Position numbers and translations under genes: made by a program. A stretch of DNA of 46,390 bases from Myxococcaceae bacterium (lineage in GTDB: Bacteria > Myxococcota > Myxococcia > Myxococcales > Myxococcaceae), in assembly GCA_019694595.1 (NCBI GenBank), contig JAIBBQ010000028.1, forward strand, positions 1 to 46,390. The letters run 5' to 3'. Under the pieces are notes generated by a model that was not told the origin of the DNA, did no database searches, and saw nothing but the letters and a program-made list of their open reading frames with translations. Positions 8,956-15,430 of the stretch are shown in pieces; position 1 is the stretch's first letter, and every line of letters starts with the position of its first letter.

Positions 8956-9615
8956 TCAAGCAGCGCGTAGCGCGCGCGCAAGAATGTCGTCGAACATCGC
9001 AGCCGTCAGGCGGCCGGTCTGCGTGTTCTGCTGGCTCACGTGGTAGCAGCCCAGCACCGTGGGGAACCCCGCGCGGGCCACCTCGGTTCCATGCCCGAAT
9101 TTGGGCCGTGGCCGCGGGTGGTCGAGCGCCTCGAGCAGCTGGTCGAAGGCCAGCGCCCCCAGCGCCAGCAAGACCCGGGGCTTGAGCAGCTGGAGCTCCC
9201 GGTGAAAGAACGGCCGGCAGGCCTTCACTTCGTCGGGCGAAGGCCAGTTGTCCGGGGGCGCGCAGCGCACCGGCGCGAGGATGTAGGCGCCCTTGAGCTT
9301 GAGCCCGTCGTCGCGCGAGGTGCTGTGGGGCTGGTTCGCGAGAGCGAAGCGGTGGAGCCCCGCGTAGAGGAAGTCGCCCGAGCGGTCGCCGGTGAACATG
9401 CGCCCGGTGCGGTTGGCGCCGTGGGCGGCCGGGGCCAGCCCGACGATCACCAGCTTCGCCCGGGGGTCGCCGAAGCCCGGCACCGGCCGGCCCCAGTAGG
9501 TCCAGTCTCGGTAGGCGCGCCGCTTTTCCCGCGCCACCTGCTCGCGCCACGCGACCAGCCTCGGGCACGCGCGGCACCCGGCGATCTCCTTCGACAGCGC
9601 CTCGAGCCTGGTCAT
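8956..9615 (-). CDS. Uracil-DNA glycosylase, family 5 (UDGb type), Fe-S
   Basis: A 219-residue DNA-repair enzyme removing uracil and other deaminated bases. It has an N-terminal CxxC (residues 14 and 17) and two further cysteines in the PVRCAPPDNW and KACRPFF segments, fitting the four-cysteine [4Fe-4S] site of family 4/5 enzymes. The active-site motif GLAPAAHGANRTGRMFTGD has the family-5 form, lacking the acidic residue of family 4. The second motif, YHVSQQNTQTGRL, is present near the C-terminus. The ATG at 9615 overlaps the stop of the upstream gene (ATGA), so it is translationally coupled to an envelope-protein operon. It is the last gene of that run, upstream of gltD. Confidence 0.9.
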   Translation of the reverse strand: MTRLEALSKEIAGCRACPRLVAWREQVAREKRRAYRDWTYWGRPVPGFGDPRAKLVIVGLAPAAHGANRTGRMFTGDRSGDFLYAGLHRFALANQPHSTSRDDGLKLKGAYILAPVRCAPPDNWPSPDEVKACRPFFHRELQLLKPRVLLALGALAFDQLLEALDHPRPRPKFGHGTEVARAGFPTVLGCYHVSQQNTQTGRLTAAMFDDILARALRAA

Positions 9616-10394
9616 CGCCGCCCCACCCCGAGCGCCTCGAGCAGCTTGCGCGTGCGCACGCTGCGCGCCGGGTCGGCGCCCAGGCGGACCCGCAGCTCGA
9701 GCGACGGGTCCTTCGCCAGGAGCGCGGTCACCACCCGGGGCTCCACCTCGGGCGGCACCTCGAGGACCGAGCCCGCGGCGCACGGAAAGGCGGCCAGCGC
9801 GTCCCCCGCCGGAACCGGCAGCACCAGCTCGAGCGCCTGCCCCGGCTGCTGGGTGGTGCAGGCGGCCGGCCACGGCTCGGTCGGCGCGCTCACCACGAAG
9901 CGCCGCCCGGGGAGCTGGCGGAAGGCCCCCCACTGCAGCAGGTCGACCTGCGGCGGCGGGGCCCACGACAGCCAGGTGGGCCGCCAGCGCGAGAGCTGCG
10001 CCGCGTCGGCGCCGTCGAGCGGCCCGCGGAAATTGAGCGCCACCGGGCGGCTGGTCGCCAGCGCGGGTCCGACCCGACCCGGCGCGAAGTCGAACCACAG
10101 CCCTGCGCGAGGCACCCGCGAGAGCTGCTGCAGGTCGGCCGGCTTGAGCGGCGCGCGCAGCTGCACCCACGCCCGCTCGAAGCGTTGCAGGGTGTCGATC
10201 ACCGATTCCTTGAGCGTGTTGCCGTCGGTGGTGAGCCAGAGCGTGACCCCGGGCCGCGCCAGGAGCCGCAGGTGATCGGAATCCAGCGCCTCGGCGGCCA
10301 CCACGTGCAGCCGCAGGACCCCGGGCGGCAGCTGCTCGAGCGCGGTGCCGGCGTCGGCCGCGGCGAGCAACAGGCCCAGCCCCAGCGCGATCAC
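9612..10394 (-). CDS. Unknown secreted protein, 260 aa
   Basis: I do not recognise this protein. It starts at a GTG (10394) that overlaps the stop of the permease gene as GTGA, and its own stop overlaps the UDG start as ATGA. The first 20 residues are hydrophobic (IALGLGLLLAAADAG), suggesting a signal peptide. The mature part has repeated strand/helix-like units (for instance GVTLWLTTDG, FERAWVQLRAPL, RAGLWFDFAP) and many Leu, Pro and Trp, with two cysteines in the second half. This could be an alpha/beta fold, but no catalytic motif is visible. Codon use is like its neighbours. Its place between a membrane permease and a DNA glycosylase gives no clear hint of function. Confidence 0.7.
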   Translation of the reverse strand: MIALGLGLLLAAADAGTALEQLPPGVLRLHVVAAEALDSDHLRLLARPGVTLWLTTDGNTLKESVIDTLQRFERAWVQLRAPLKPADLQQLSRVPRAGLWFDFAPGRVGPALATSRPVALNFRGPLDGADAAQLSRWRPTWLSWAPPPQVDLLQWGAFRQLPGRRFVVSAPTEPWPAACTTQQPGQALELVLPVPAGDALAAFPCAAGSVLEVPPEVEPRVVTALLAKDPSLELRVRLGADPARSVRTRKLLEALGVGRR

Positions 10395-11569
10395 GGCCCG
10401 GGCGCCAGGTAGAACGGCGTGCGCCGGTAGCGCATCAGCACCACCTTGAGCGCCACCTTGAGCGTCGCGGTCGCCGGCACCGCGAGCAGCACCCCCGCGA
10501 ACCCGAAGAGCTCGGCGAAGGCGAGCACCGCGATGATCACCGCCACCGGCGGCAGCCCGACCTTGGTGCCCACCACCCGGGGGGTGATGAAGAGCCCTTC
10601 GAGCAGCTGCGCCAGCAGGAACGTGCCCGCCACCACCGCGAACTGCCACGGCCCCTGCCAGCTCAGCAGCACGGAGATCACCGCCAGCGACGCGCCGACG
10701 CCGGTGCCCAGGTACGGCACCATGTTGCCGAAGCCGGCGATGAGCCCGATGACGATCGCCATGTCGATGCGCGCGATCGACAAGCCCGCGCTGTAGATGA
10801 CCGAGAGGATCGCCCCCACCGTGAGCTGCCCGCGCACGAAGGCCGACAGCACGTCGTCGACCTCGCCGAAGCGCCGCTCGAGCAACGGCAGCGCGCGCCG
10901 CGGCAGGAGGTTGCGCAGCCGTTCCACCAGCACCGGGTAGTCGTCGAGGAAGAAGAAGGCGAGCACCGGCACCACCAGGAGCCCCAGCACCGACGCCACC
11001 ACGCTCGCGGTGTTGCTGGCGAAGCTCGCCACCAGCTTGGCCGCCGCGGGGCCCGCTTCCTTGAGCAGGTCCGAGGCCTCGTCGCTCAGCTGGCTCGCCC
11101 GCTCGCGAATCAGGGTGGGCACCGAGATGCCGAAGGTGCGTTCCACCCACGGCACCAGCTGCACGCCGGCGGCCCTGATGAAGTCGGGCAGCTTGGCGGC
11201 CTCGTCGCGGAAGACGGGAATCAGGTACAGCCCGAAGCCGGTGAGCGCCACCACCAGCCCGGCGAACACCAGCGCGGTCGCCCGGGTGCGCGGCATGCGC
11301 CGCTTCACCAGCGCGGTCACCACCGGGTTGAGCGCGTAGGCCAGCGCGAGCGCCAGCATCACCGGCACCGACACGCCGCGCACCAGCGACAGCAGGAGAA
11401 ACAGCGCGCCGATGCCGCCCACCACGCCGGCCGCCCAGCCGAGGTCGATCTTGCGCGCCAGCGCCTCGGGCAGCCCCGAGTTCTCGTCGGCGGCCACGGG
11501 CCCCATGGGCACCGTCGTCGCCGTGGTGGGTACCACCGCCTCCGTCGGGGCCGAGGCCCCCGGGCTCAC
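10391..11569 (-). CDS. AI-2E family transporter (UPF0118/PerM-like permease)
   Basis: A 392-residue polytopic inner-membrane protein. After a short Thr/Pro-rich cytoplasmic head, there are two to three helices near residues 45-125, a long soluble stretch (about 135-230), and a helical C-terminal half with the family features LAFFFLDDYP, GFGNMVPYLGTG and ITPRVVGTKVGLPP. These identify the AI-2E/PerM exporter family. The family name comes from E. coli TqsA; other members move Na+/H+ or have unknown substrates, so quorum signalling should not be assumed. The GTG at 11569 overlaps the stop of the FecR gene as GTGA. The reading frame is open far upstream, but that region overlaps the FecR gene. 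Confidence 0.88.
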   Translation of the reverse strand: MSPGASAPTEAVVPTTATTVPMGPVAADENSGLPEALARKIDLGWAAGVVGGIGALFLLLSLVRGVSVPVMLALALAYALNPVVTALVKRRMPRTRATALVFAGLVVALTGFGLYLIPVFRDEAAKLPDFIRAAGVQLVPWVERTFGISVPTLIRERASQLSDEASDLLKEAGPAAAKLVASFASNTASVVASVLGLLVVPVLAFFFLDDYPVLVERLRNLLPRRALPLLERRFGEVDDVLSAFVRGQLTVGAILSVIYSAGLSIARIDMAIVIGLIAGFGNMVPYLGTGVGASLAVISVLLSWQGPWQFAVVAGTFLLAQLLEGLFITPRVVGTKVGLPPVAVIIAVLAFAELFGFAGVLLAVPATATLKVALKVVLMRYRRTPFYLAPGP

Positions 11570-12294
11570 GGGCCCTGCTTGGCCAGCCACTTGGAGAACG
11601 CGTCGTTCTTGATCTTCTCGTCGAGCTCCGCGGCCTCGAAGAGGTCGGCGCCCACCGCCTGCGCCTCGCCGGCCTGGAGCTGCACGAAGATCTTCTCCCA
11701 CTCGTCGGCGCTGACTTCCTGCGGGCCCTTCACCTCGACGTGCCCGCCCTTGGGCGCGGCGCCCTTGAGCGTCTTGGCGATCTTCGCCGAAGGGTTCACG
11801 CGCACCACGCCCTCGACCACGCGAATGACGGTGGCCGGCTTGCGCGCCTTGGTCTTGGCGCCCTTCACCAGGGTGTCGGCGTCGATGCGGAAGATGGTGC
11901 CGCGCACGCCTGCGACCGCGCGCTCGGTCTTCACCTCGTACTTGGCGCCGCCGAGCAGCTTCTTCACGTGGGTCCACAGCGCGCCGGACTTGAGCGTGCC
12001 CAGGAAGCTCTTGCAGTCCTGGCCGTCGAACTGCGCGTCGTCGATGTAGAGCTCGGCCTTCTCCGACAGGGCGATCTGGCTGCCGTCGTTGAGCTCGAGC
12101 TTCAGGTTGCCGCCCGGGCCGACCTTGAGCGTGTCCTTGAGCTCGACTTCCGTGCCGACCGCGAGGTCGACCGGGGCGCCGCCTTCGGGGGCGCGGGTGG
12201 CCTTGCCTTCGAGCACGGCGATCTTGCCGATCGACGCCAGGGCGAGCTGCGGCATCAGCAGGGTCAGCGCCATCACCAGGGTTGCACGCTTCAC
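11566..12294 (-). CDS. Exported FecR-domain protein
   Basis: A 242-residue exported protein. The signal peptide (VKRATLVMALTLLMPQLALAS) is followed by a FecR domain: a start resembling GKIAVLEGKATR, then VGTEVELKDTLKVGPGG and LELNDGSQIALSEKAELYI, and later VAGVRGTIFRI. FecR domains occur in ferric-citrate anti-sigma regulators and in many stand-alone periplasmic proteins. There is no membrane anti-sigma segment and no sigma factor nearby, so a periplasmic scaffold or binding role is more likely than iron regulation. The GTG at 12294 has an AAGGAG site and overlaps the preceding stop as GTGA. Two cysteines are present, too few for heme or metal clusters. Confidence 0.82.
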   Translation of the reverse strand: MKRATLVMALTLLMPQLALASIGKIAVLEGKATRAPEGGAPVDLAVGTEVELKDTLKVGPGGNLKLELNDGSQIALSEKAELYIDDAQFDGQDCKSFLGTLKSGALWTHVKKLLGGAKYEVKTERAVAGVRGTIFRIDADTLVKGAKTKARKPATVIRVVEGVVRVNPSAKIAKTLKGAAPKGGHVEVKGPQEVSADEWEKIFVQLQAGEAQAVGADLFEAAELDEKIKNDAFSKWLAKQGP

Positions 12295-12635
12295 GGTGTC
12301 TCCTTCGGTTGTTCCGGCGCCCGCGTCAGCTCGGCCGACAGCACGGCCCGGGCACCACCGCTTTCTATCCACGTTTCCCACGGCGCGAAGCCAGGTTTCT
12401 TCACCTCGACGTGGCGCCAGCCCGCCCCCCACACCGGCAGGCGCTCGCCCACCGCGCTGCACTGCCCCACCGGCACGCCGTCGATCGACACTTCCGCGTC
12501 CGGAGGCTGGCACCGCAGCACCACCGCCCCACCCCGCGCCTTCGACTGCGCGAGGCCTTCGCCTGCCTGGTCGAACAGCTGCGGCGCGGGGCGCGCGGCA
12601 CAGGCGCACCCCAGCACCACCGGCCAGACCTTCAC
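12291..12635 (-). CDS. Small PEGA-domain envelope protein, probable lipoprotein
   Basis: A 114-residue protein with a PEGA-like domain: CQPPDAEVSIDGVPVGQC and VEVKKPGFAPWETWI show the PEGA pattern of a small beta domain common in bacterial surface proteins. The GTG at 12635 overlaps the preceding stop as GTGA. The beginning, MKVWPVVLGCACAA, has a lipobox-like LGC at residue 10, but the hydrophobic part is unusually short for a lipoprotein signal, so anchoring is uncertain. It is sandwiched between a FlgT-like protein and a FecR protein in a tightly coupled chain. PEGA domains often sit on proteins contacting the wall or outer membrane, which agrees with an envelope assembly role. Confidence 0.7.
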   Translation of the reverse strand: MKVWPVVLGCACAARPAPQLFDQAGEGLAQSKARGGAVVLRCQPPDAEVSIDGVPVGQCSAVGERLPVWGAGWRHVEVKKPGFAPWETWIESGGARAVLSAELTRAPEQPKETP

Positions 12636-13822
12636 TTGCCGAGCGAGAGCTCGACCTTGTTGTTCATCAGCCCGGTGACGTTGATCTTCTTCTTCTTCAC
12701 CGACTTGGTCTTGAGCACCGAGCCCAGCTCCTTGGCGGTGCCGGCGTAGGCGAGCGTGTACTCGACCTTGCCGCCCGAGAAGTCGCCGGTGGTCACCTTG
12801 GTCACCTTGTCCACCGCGCCGAACGCCTTCTCGAGCTGCTCGACCATCTCCAGGTCGGGAACGCCGGTCACCGCCACGGTGACCTCGTTGCCGTTGACGT
12901 CGGCGTTGCGCAGGTACTCGATGACCGGCTTGCGCAGCTCGCTCACGATGCGCGGGGCGTCGGCGGCGCAGAATTCCTGCGCGACTTCCTTGTAGCCCAC
13001 GACCTTCTTGCTCATCGCCATCATGCGCTTCTGGTCGATCTCGCCCGCGACCTTGGCGAGCTGGGTGCCGGTGCGGGTCTCGAACATCGCGAGGTCGTAG
13101 CTGCCGGTCACGAAGAAGAGGATCTGCTTGCCCTTGTCGTCGAGCTCCGGGAGCGTGCCCGCGCCCGGCGGCACGTAGCGGAAGCTCGCGGTGCCGTAGA
13201 CGATGTAGTCGACGTCGCTGCGCTTGGTGATCTCCTTGGCGTCCACCGCGCCGTTCGAGACGCCCGCGCTGATCTTGATGGGGCCGTCGCCGGTGCTCTT
13301 CTCGTCCTTGATGGTCCAGCCGTCGCGCTTGAAGGCGTCGGTGATGACGGTGGGCAGGATCTCGCTCTTGGTGCTCACGCCCTTGGAGTCGATCGACTGT
13401 TCCTGCACGGCGATCAGCACCTTCTTGAACCCGAGCTTGCCGATGAGCATCTGCACCGCGGCGACTTCCTTCTCGAGGTCGGAAGCGACGATCTCCGCCT
13501 TCACCTTGACGGTGACGACCTTCTTCTCGACCTTCTTGTCGAGCACGTCGTACTTCTTCACGAAGCCCAGCGCCTTGGTGCTGACCTGGTCCATCAGCAG
13601 GCTGCTGTTGCGGGTGACCGTGTCGGCCTGGACGATGACGCCCGCGGCCTGCTCCACCGCGGTGCGCAGCGCCTGGGCCTTGGCTTCCTCGAAGGCCTTC
13701 TCTTCCGTGCCGCTGCCGACCGCGGCCTGGCCGGTGGCTTCCTGGGTGACGATGTTGGCTTCCGCGGCGAAGGCCGCGCTGGCCAGCACCACCGAGACGA
13801 CGCCGAGCTTGAGTGCGTTCAT
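12632..13822 (-). CDS. FlgT-like envelope protein
   Basis: A 396-residue exported protein (signal peptide ending AAFAAEA). Residues about 25-110 look like the FlgT N-terminal domain, with a TEEKAFEEAKAQALRTAVEQ helix and then GVIVQADTVTRNSSLLMDQV and a strand pair. Residues about 130-270 resemble the TolB-N-like middle domain (KVLIAVQEQS, DVDYIVYGTASF). The C-terminal part has two small alpha/beta units and is Lys-rich. FlgT of Vibrio forms the periplasmic H ring of the flagellar motor; here there are no flagellar genes. It follows an LPP20/FlgP-like gene after 23 bases. I see no strong ribosome site before the ATG at 13822. The family call is by eye and needs a profile search. Confidence 0.65.
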   Translation of the reverse strand: MNALKLGVVSVVLASAAFAAEANIVTQEATGQAAVGSGTEEKAFEEAKAQALRTAVEQAAGVIVQADTVTRNSSLLMDQVSTKALGFVKKYDVLDKKVEKKVVTVKVKAEIVASDLEKEVAAVQMLIGKLGFKKVLIAVQEQSIDSKGVSTKSEILPTVITDAFKRDGWTIKDEKSTGDGPIKISAGVSNGAVDAKEITKRSDVDYIVYGTASFRYVPPGAGTLPELDDKGKQILFFVTGSYDLAMFETRTGTQLAKVAGEIDQKRMMAMSKKVVGYKEVAQEFCAADAPRIVSELRKPVIEYLRNADVNGNEVTVAVTGVPDLEMVEQLEKAFGAVDKVTKVTTGDFSGGKVEYTLAYAGTAKELGSVLKTKSVKKKKINVTGLMNNKVELSLGK

Positions 13823-13845
13823 GGGTCTTGAGGGTTCCGGTGGTT

Positions 13846-14745
13846 TCAGTTGAGGACGATGACGACCTTGCCCTGGGACAGGTAGCTGGCGTCGGACTCG
13901 ATGAGCTTCTTCACGTCGGCCTCGGCGAGCGCGAGGTCGACCCCGTTCGCCTTCGACGCCTTGAGCACCAGCGGCTTGTCGCCCGCCTTCATCGACTTCT
14001 TCGCTTCCTCGAGCGACTGCACGTAAGACGCGACGCCGCTCGACTTGCGGGCGTCGGCCGACAGCGAGTCGACCGAGTAGACCGGCTTGCCGGCCGCGTC
14101 GAGCAGCCGGGGCGCCAGCGCAGGGGTCACCTTGAGGCCGCGGGCGTCGATCACCAGGCCCGTGGCGTGGTCGCCTTCGGGGGCCTTGGCCACCGCGGCA
14201 GCCTTCGGATCGGCCGCCTTGGGGTCAGCCGCCTTCGGGTCGGCAGCCTTGGGGTCGGCCGCCTTCGGGTCCTTGCCTTCCACCTTGGCCGGGGCCGCCG
14301 CGATGAGCTGCTGCGGCGTGGGGTCGGGGTCGACCACCTCGGTCAGGAGCGCCAGCGGGGCCTCGATGTCGACTTCGACGCCGCCGTCGGCGTAGTAACG
14401 CTTGCCGGCCACGCGGTAGCCGCGCAGCAGGCCTTCGACGCGCGCCTTGACCTTGTCGTCGGCCATGGCGTCGCTCATCTTCTTGGTGCCGTCGATCTGG
14501 ATGCCCTGCACCTGCGCGAGCAGGTTGCGCATCGCATCGACCAGCGCCGCGCGCTCCGCGCCGAGGCGGGCCTTCGCGGGGTTGGTTTCCTTGAGATCGG
14601 GAGCCCCGGCGCCGGTCGCCCGGACCAGCTGCCCGCCCCAGTTCACGCCCGGCGCCTGCTTGGCGTCACCGGTGAACTTCTTCTCGTCCGCCGCCTGGGT
14701 GACCAGGGGCAGCGCAACTGCACACAACCAGACGAGTCTTCGCAC
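13846..14745 (-). CDS. LPP20/FlgP-like exported protein with DPKAA repeat
   Basis: A 299-residue exported protein (MRRLVWLCAVALPLVTQA signal). The N-terminal domain (about 40-135) has the LPP20 pattern: KARLGAERAALVDAMRNLL, VQGIQIDG, VKARVEGLLRGYRV, DGGVEVDIEAPL. A linker made of five DPKAA repeats follows at about 159-183. The C-terminal domain begins TGLVIDARGLKVTPALAP and ends QGKVVIVLN, a domain often paired with LPP20 in deltaproteobacteria. FlgP of Vibrio and Campylobacter is an LPP20-type outer-membrane ring protein. There is no lipobox cysteine here. The GTG at 14745 has GGAGGG seven bases upstream. A good promoter lies 56-84 bases upstream, making this the first gene of the seven-gene operon. 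Confidence 0.7.
   Translation of the reverse strand: MRRLVWLCAVALPLVTQAADEKKFTGDAKQAPGVNWGGQLVRATGAGAPDLKETNPAKARLGAERAALVDAMRNLLAQVQGIQIDGTKKMSDAMADDKVKARVEGLLRGYRVAGKRYYADGGVEVDIEAPLALLTEVVDPDPTPQQLIAAAPAKVEGKDPKAADPKAADPKAADPKAADPKAAAVAKAPEGDHATGLVIDARGLKVTPALAPRLLDAAGKPVYSVDSLSADARKSSGVASYVQSLEEAKKSMKAGDKPLVLKASKANGVDLALAEADVKKLIESDASYLSQGKVVIVLN
14197..14271 (-). repeat. Five 15-bp tandem repeats encoding DPKAA
   Basis: Five in-frame 15-bp units encode the Asp-Pro-Lys-Ala-Ala linker of the FlgP-like protein. The Pro codon alternates CCG, CCC, CCG, CCC, CCG between units. This suggests duplication of a 30-bp two-unit block rather than single-unit slippage. Confidence 0.85.
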
Positions 14746-14800
14746 GAGTGACCCTCCGAACCTTGTGACCTGATGAGCGAACGAGGAAAAGCCCCGTGCG

Positions 14801-14829
14801 ATTCAACGGTCCAGGGTCAGAGGTGTCAA
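14801..14829 (-). promoter_or_regulatory. Promoter for the FlgP/FlgT-like operon
   Basis: On the minus strand TTGACA (14829-14824) is followed, after exactly 17 bases, by TTGAAT (14806-14801). The -35 is a perfect sigma-70 consensus and the -10 keeps its first T and the final AAT. Transcription would start near 14793, leaving a leader of about 50 bases before the GTG at 14745. The -35 overlaps one arm of an inverted repeat. Confidence 0.5.
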
Positions 14830-14863
14830 GGGACCAGGGAATTCAATTCGGTCCCCCCTTGAC
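14825..14863. promoter_or_regulatory. Inverted repeat overlapping the -35 of the FlgP/FlgT-like operon
   Basis: GTCAAGGGACC (14825-14835) pairs with GGTCCCCCCTTGAC (14850-14863): eight outer and three inner base pairs with three extra C on one side. One arm includes most of the TTGACA -35 box, so it could be a repressor or activator site. As RNA it could equally be a terminator hairpin for the PilZ gene ending at 14897. No T-run follows, which favours a protein-binding site slightly. Confidence 0.4.
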
Positions 14864-14881
14864 TCCGTCGCCCTACATGGG

Positions 14882-14896
14882 CCCACCCCGGGTGGG
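14882..14896 (-). terminator. GC-rich hairpin abutting the PilZ stop codon
   Basis: CCCACCCCGGGTGGG can fold into a six-base-pair stem with a three-base loop immediately after the PilZ stop codon. There is no U-tract, so it is at most a stabilising or Rho-assisted 3' end. Confidence 0.35.
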
Positions 14897-15217
14897 TCAG
14901 GTGCCCTGCTGCACGAACGACTCGATCATGCGCTTGTGGCGCTCGGTGAGGAGCGTGAACTTGATGCCCGAGCCTTCTTCCTCGAGCTCGCACCACTCAC
15001 GGACGATCTCGCCTTCGGCGTAGATGACCTCTTCGCTCCCCGGGAGCTGGAACTGCAGGCCGACCCGCTTGCCCGACAGCTCGGGCTCGATGAGGTGCGA
15101 GAGGCCGACGCCTTCGCGCGAGATGTCGGACGTCCGCGCCATGTACGGCACGCCCGCCACGTACTTGTTCAGGTAGATGTCCAGGGGCACTCGGCCGTGC
15201 TTGCGCTTCTCGCTCAT
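14897..15217 (-). CDS. PilZ-domain protein (c-di-GMP receptor)
   Basis: A 106-residue single-domain PilZ protein. Both cyclic-di-GMP motifs are intact: RxxxR in KRKHGRVPL near the N-terminus (residues about 4-8) and DxSxxG in DISREGVGL about 30 residues later. It should therefore bind c-di-GMP and relay it to a partner, in myxobacteria usually motility, polysaccharide or pilus control. The ATG at 15217 has a GGAGG site; the frame extends 17 codons further upstream, but without a ribosome site and into the predicted leader. It is a single gene with its own promoter and a leader hairpin. It lies between the peptidase gene and the FlgP-like operon on the same strand. Confidence 0.88.
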   Translation of the reverse strand: MSEKRKHGRVPLDIYLNKYVAGVPYMARTSDISREGVGLSHLIEPELSGKRVGLQFQLPGSEEVIYAEGEIVREWCELEEEGSGIKFTLLTERHKRMIESFVQQGT

Positions 15218-15254
15218 GGTGTGACCTCCGCTGCGTTTGGCCCCGCCGAGAACA

Positions 15255-15275
15255 ACCGCTGCGTGCAACAGCGGT
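15255..15275 (-). promoter_or_regulatory. Perfect hairpin in the leader of the PilZ mRNA
   Basis: ACCGCTG and CAGCGGT form a perfect seven-base-pair stem around a seven-base loop. It would lie about 11-31 bases after the predicted start of transcription and about 40 bases before the PilZ ATG. It could stabilise the mRNA or serve as a regulatory hairpin. It does not match any riboswitch I know, including c-di-GMP riboswitches. Confidence 0.45.
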
Positions 15276-15292
15276 GCGGCGAGATGGAGCGA

Positions 15293-15320
15293 AGGCTACG
15301 GGCGTGTGAGGCCGGGTCAA
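15293..15320 (-). promoter_or_regulatory. Promoter for the PilZ gene
   Basis: On the minus strand TTGACC (15320-15315) is followed after 16 bases by TAGCCT (15298-15293), fitting the relaxed TAnnnT -10 common in myxobacterial housekeeping promoters. Predicted start of transcription is near 15286, about 70 bases before the ATG at 15217. An A/T-rich patch (AAAATT) precedes the -35. Confidence 0.45.
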
Positions 15321-15345
15321 TTTTCTGGGCTGTTTCTTGGGCGAA

Positions 15346-15362
15346 GGGGCGGCAAGCGCCCC
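15346..15362. terminator. GC-rich hairpin downstream of the metallopeptidase gene
   Basis: GGGGCG and CGCCCC form a six-base-pair stem with a five-base loop. It is nested in a wider imperfect inverted repeat whose outer arms are TTTTCTGGGC (15321-15330) and GCCCAGAAG (15366-15374). It lies 70-110 bases after the stop at 15431. No clean T-run follows on the minus strand, so termination is only suggested. Confidence 0.3.
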
Positions 15363-15430
15363 CAGGCCCAGAAGAAAAACGGCATCGGAAAGTTGCGCAG
15401 CCTCCGGAGGTGCGCCCTCTTCGATGGTGA

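Noticed and set aside
4943-9046. A 1367-codon plus-strand open frame opposite gltD
   Set aside because: It is the antisense of a high-GC3 gene. It is Leu/Arg/Val/Gly-rich with no domain, while the opposite strand encodes a coherent TPR protein with signal peptide and ribosome site.
10391-11569. Quorum-sensing AI-2 exporter
   Set aside because: The family name is misleading; no luxS or AI-2 receptor is near, and many members of this permease family have other functions.
12632-14745. Part of a flagellar gene cluster
   Set aside because: No hook, rod, filament, export or motor genes are present; only FlgP/FlgT-type domains occur.
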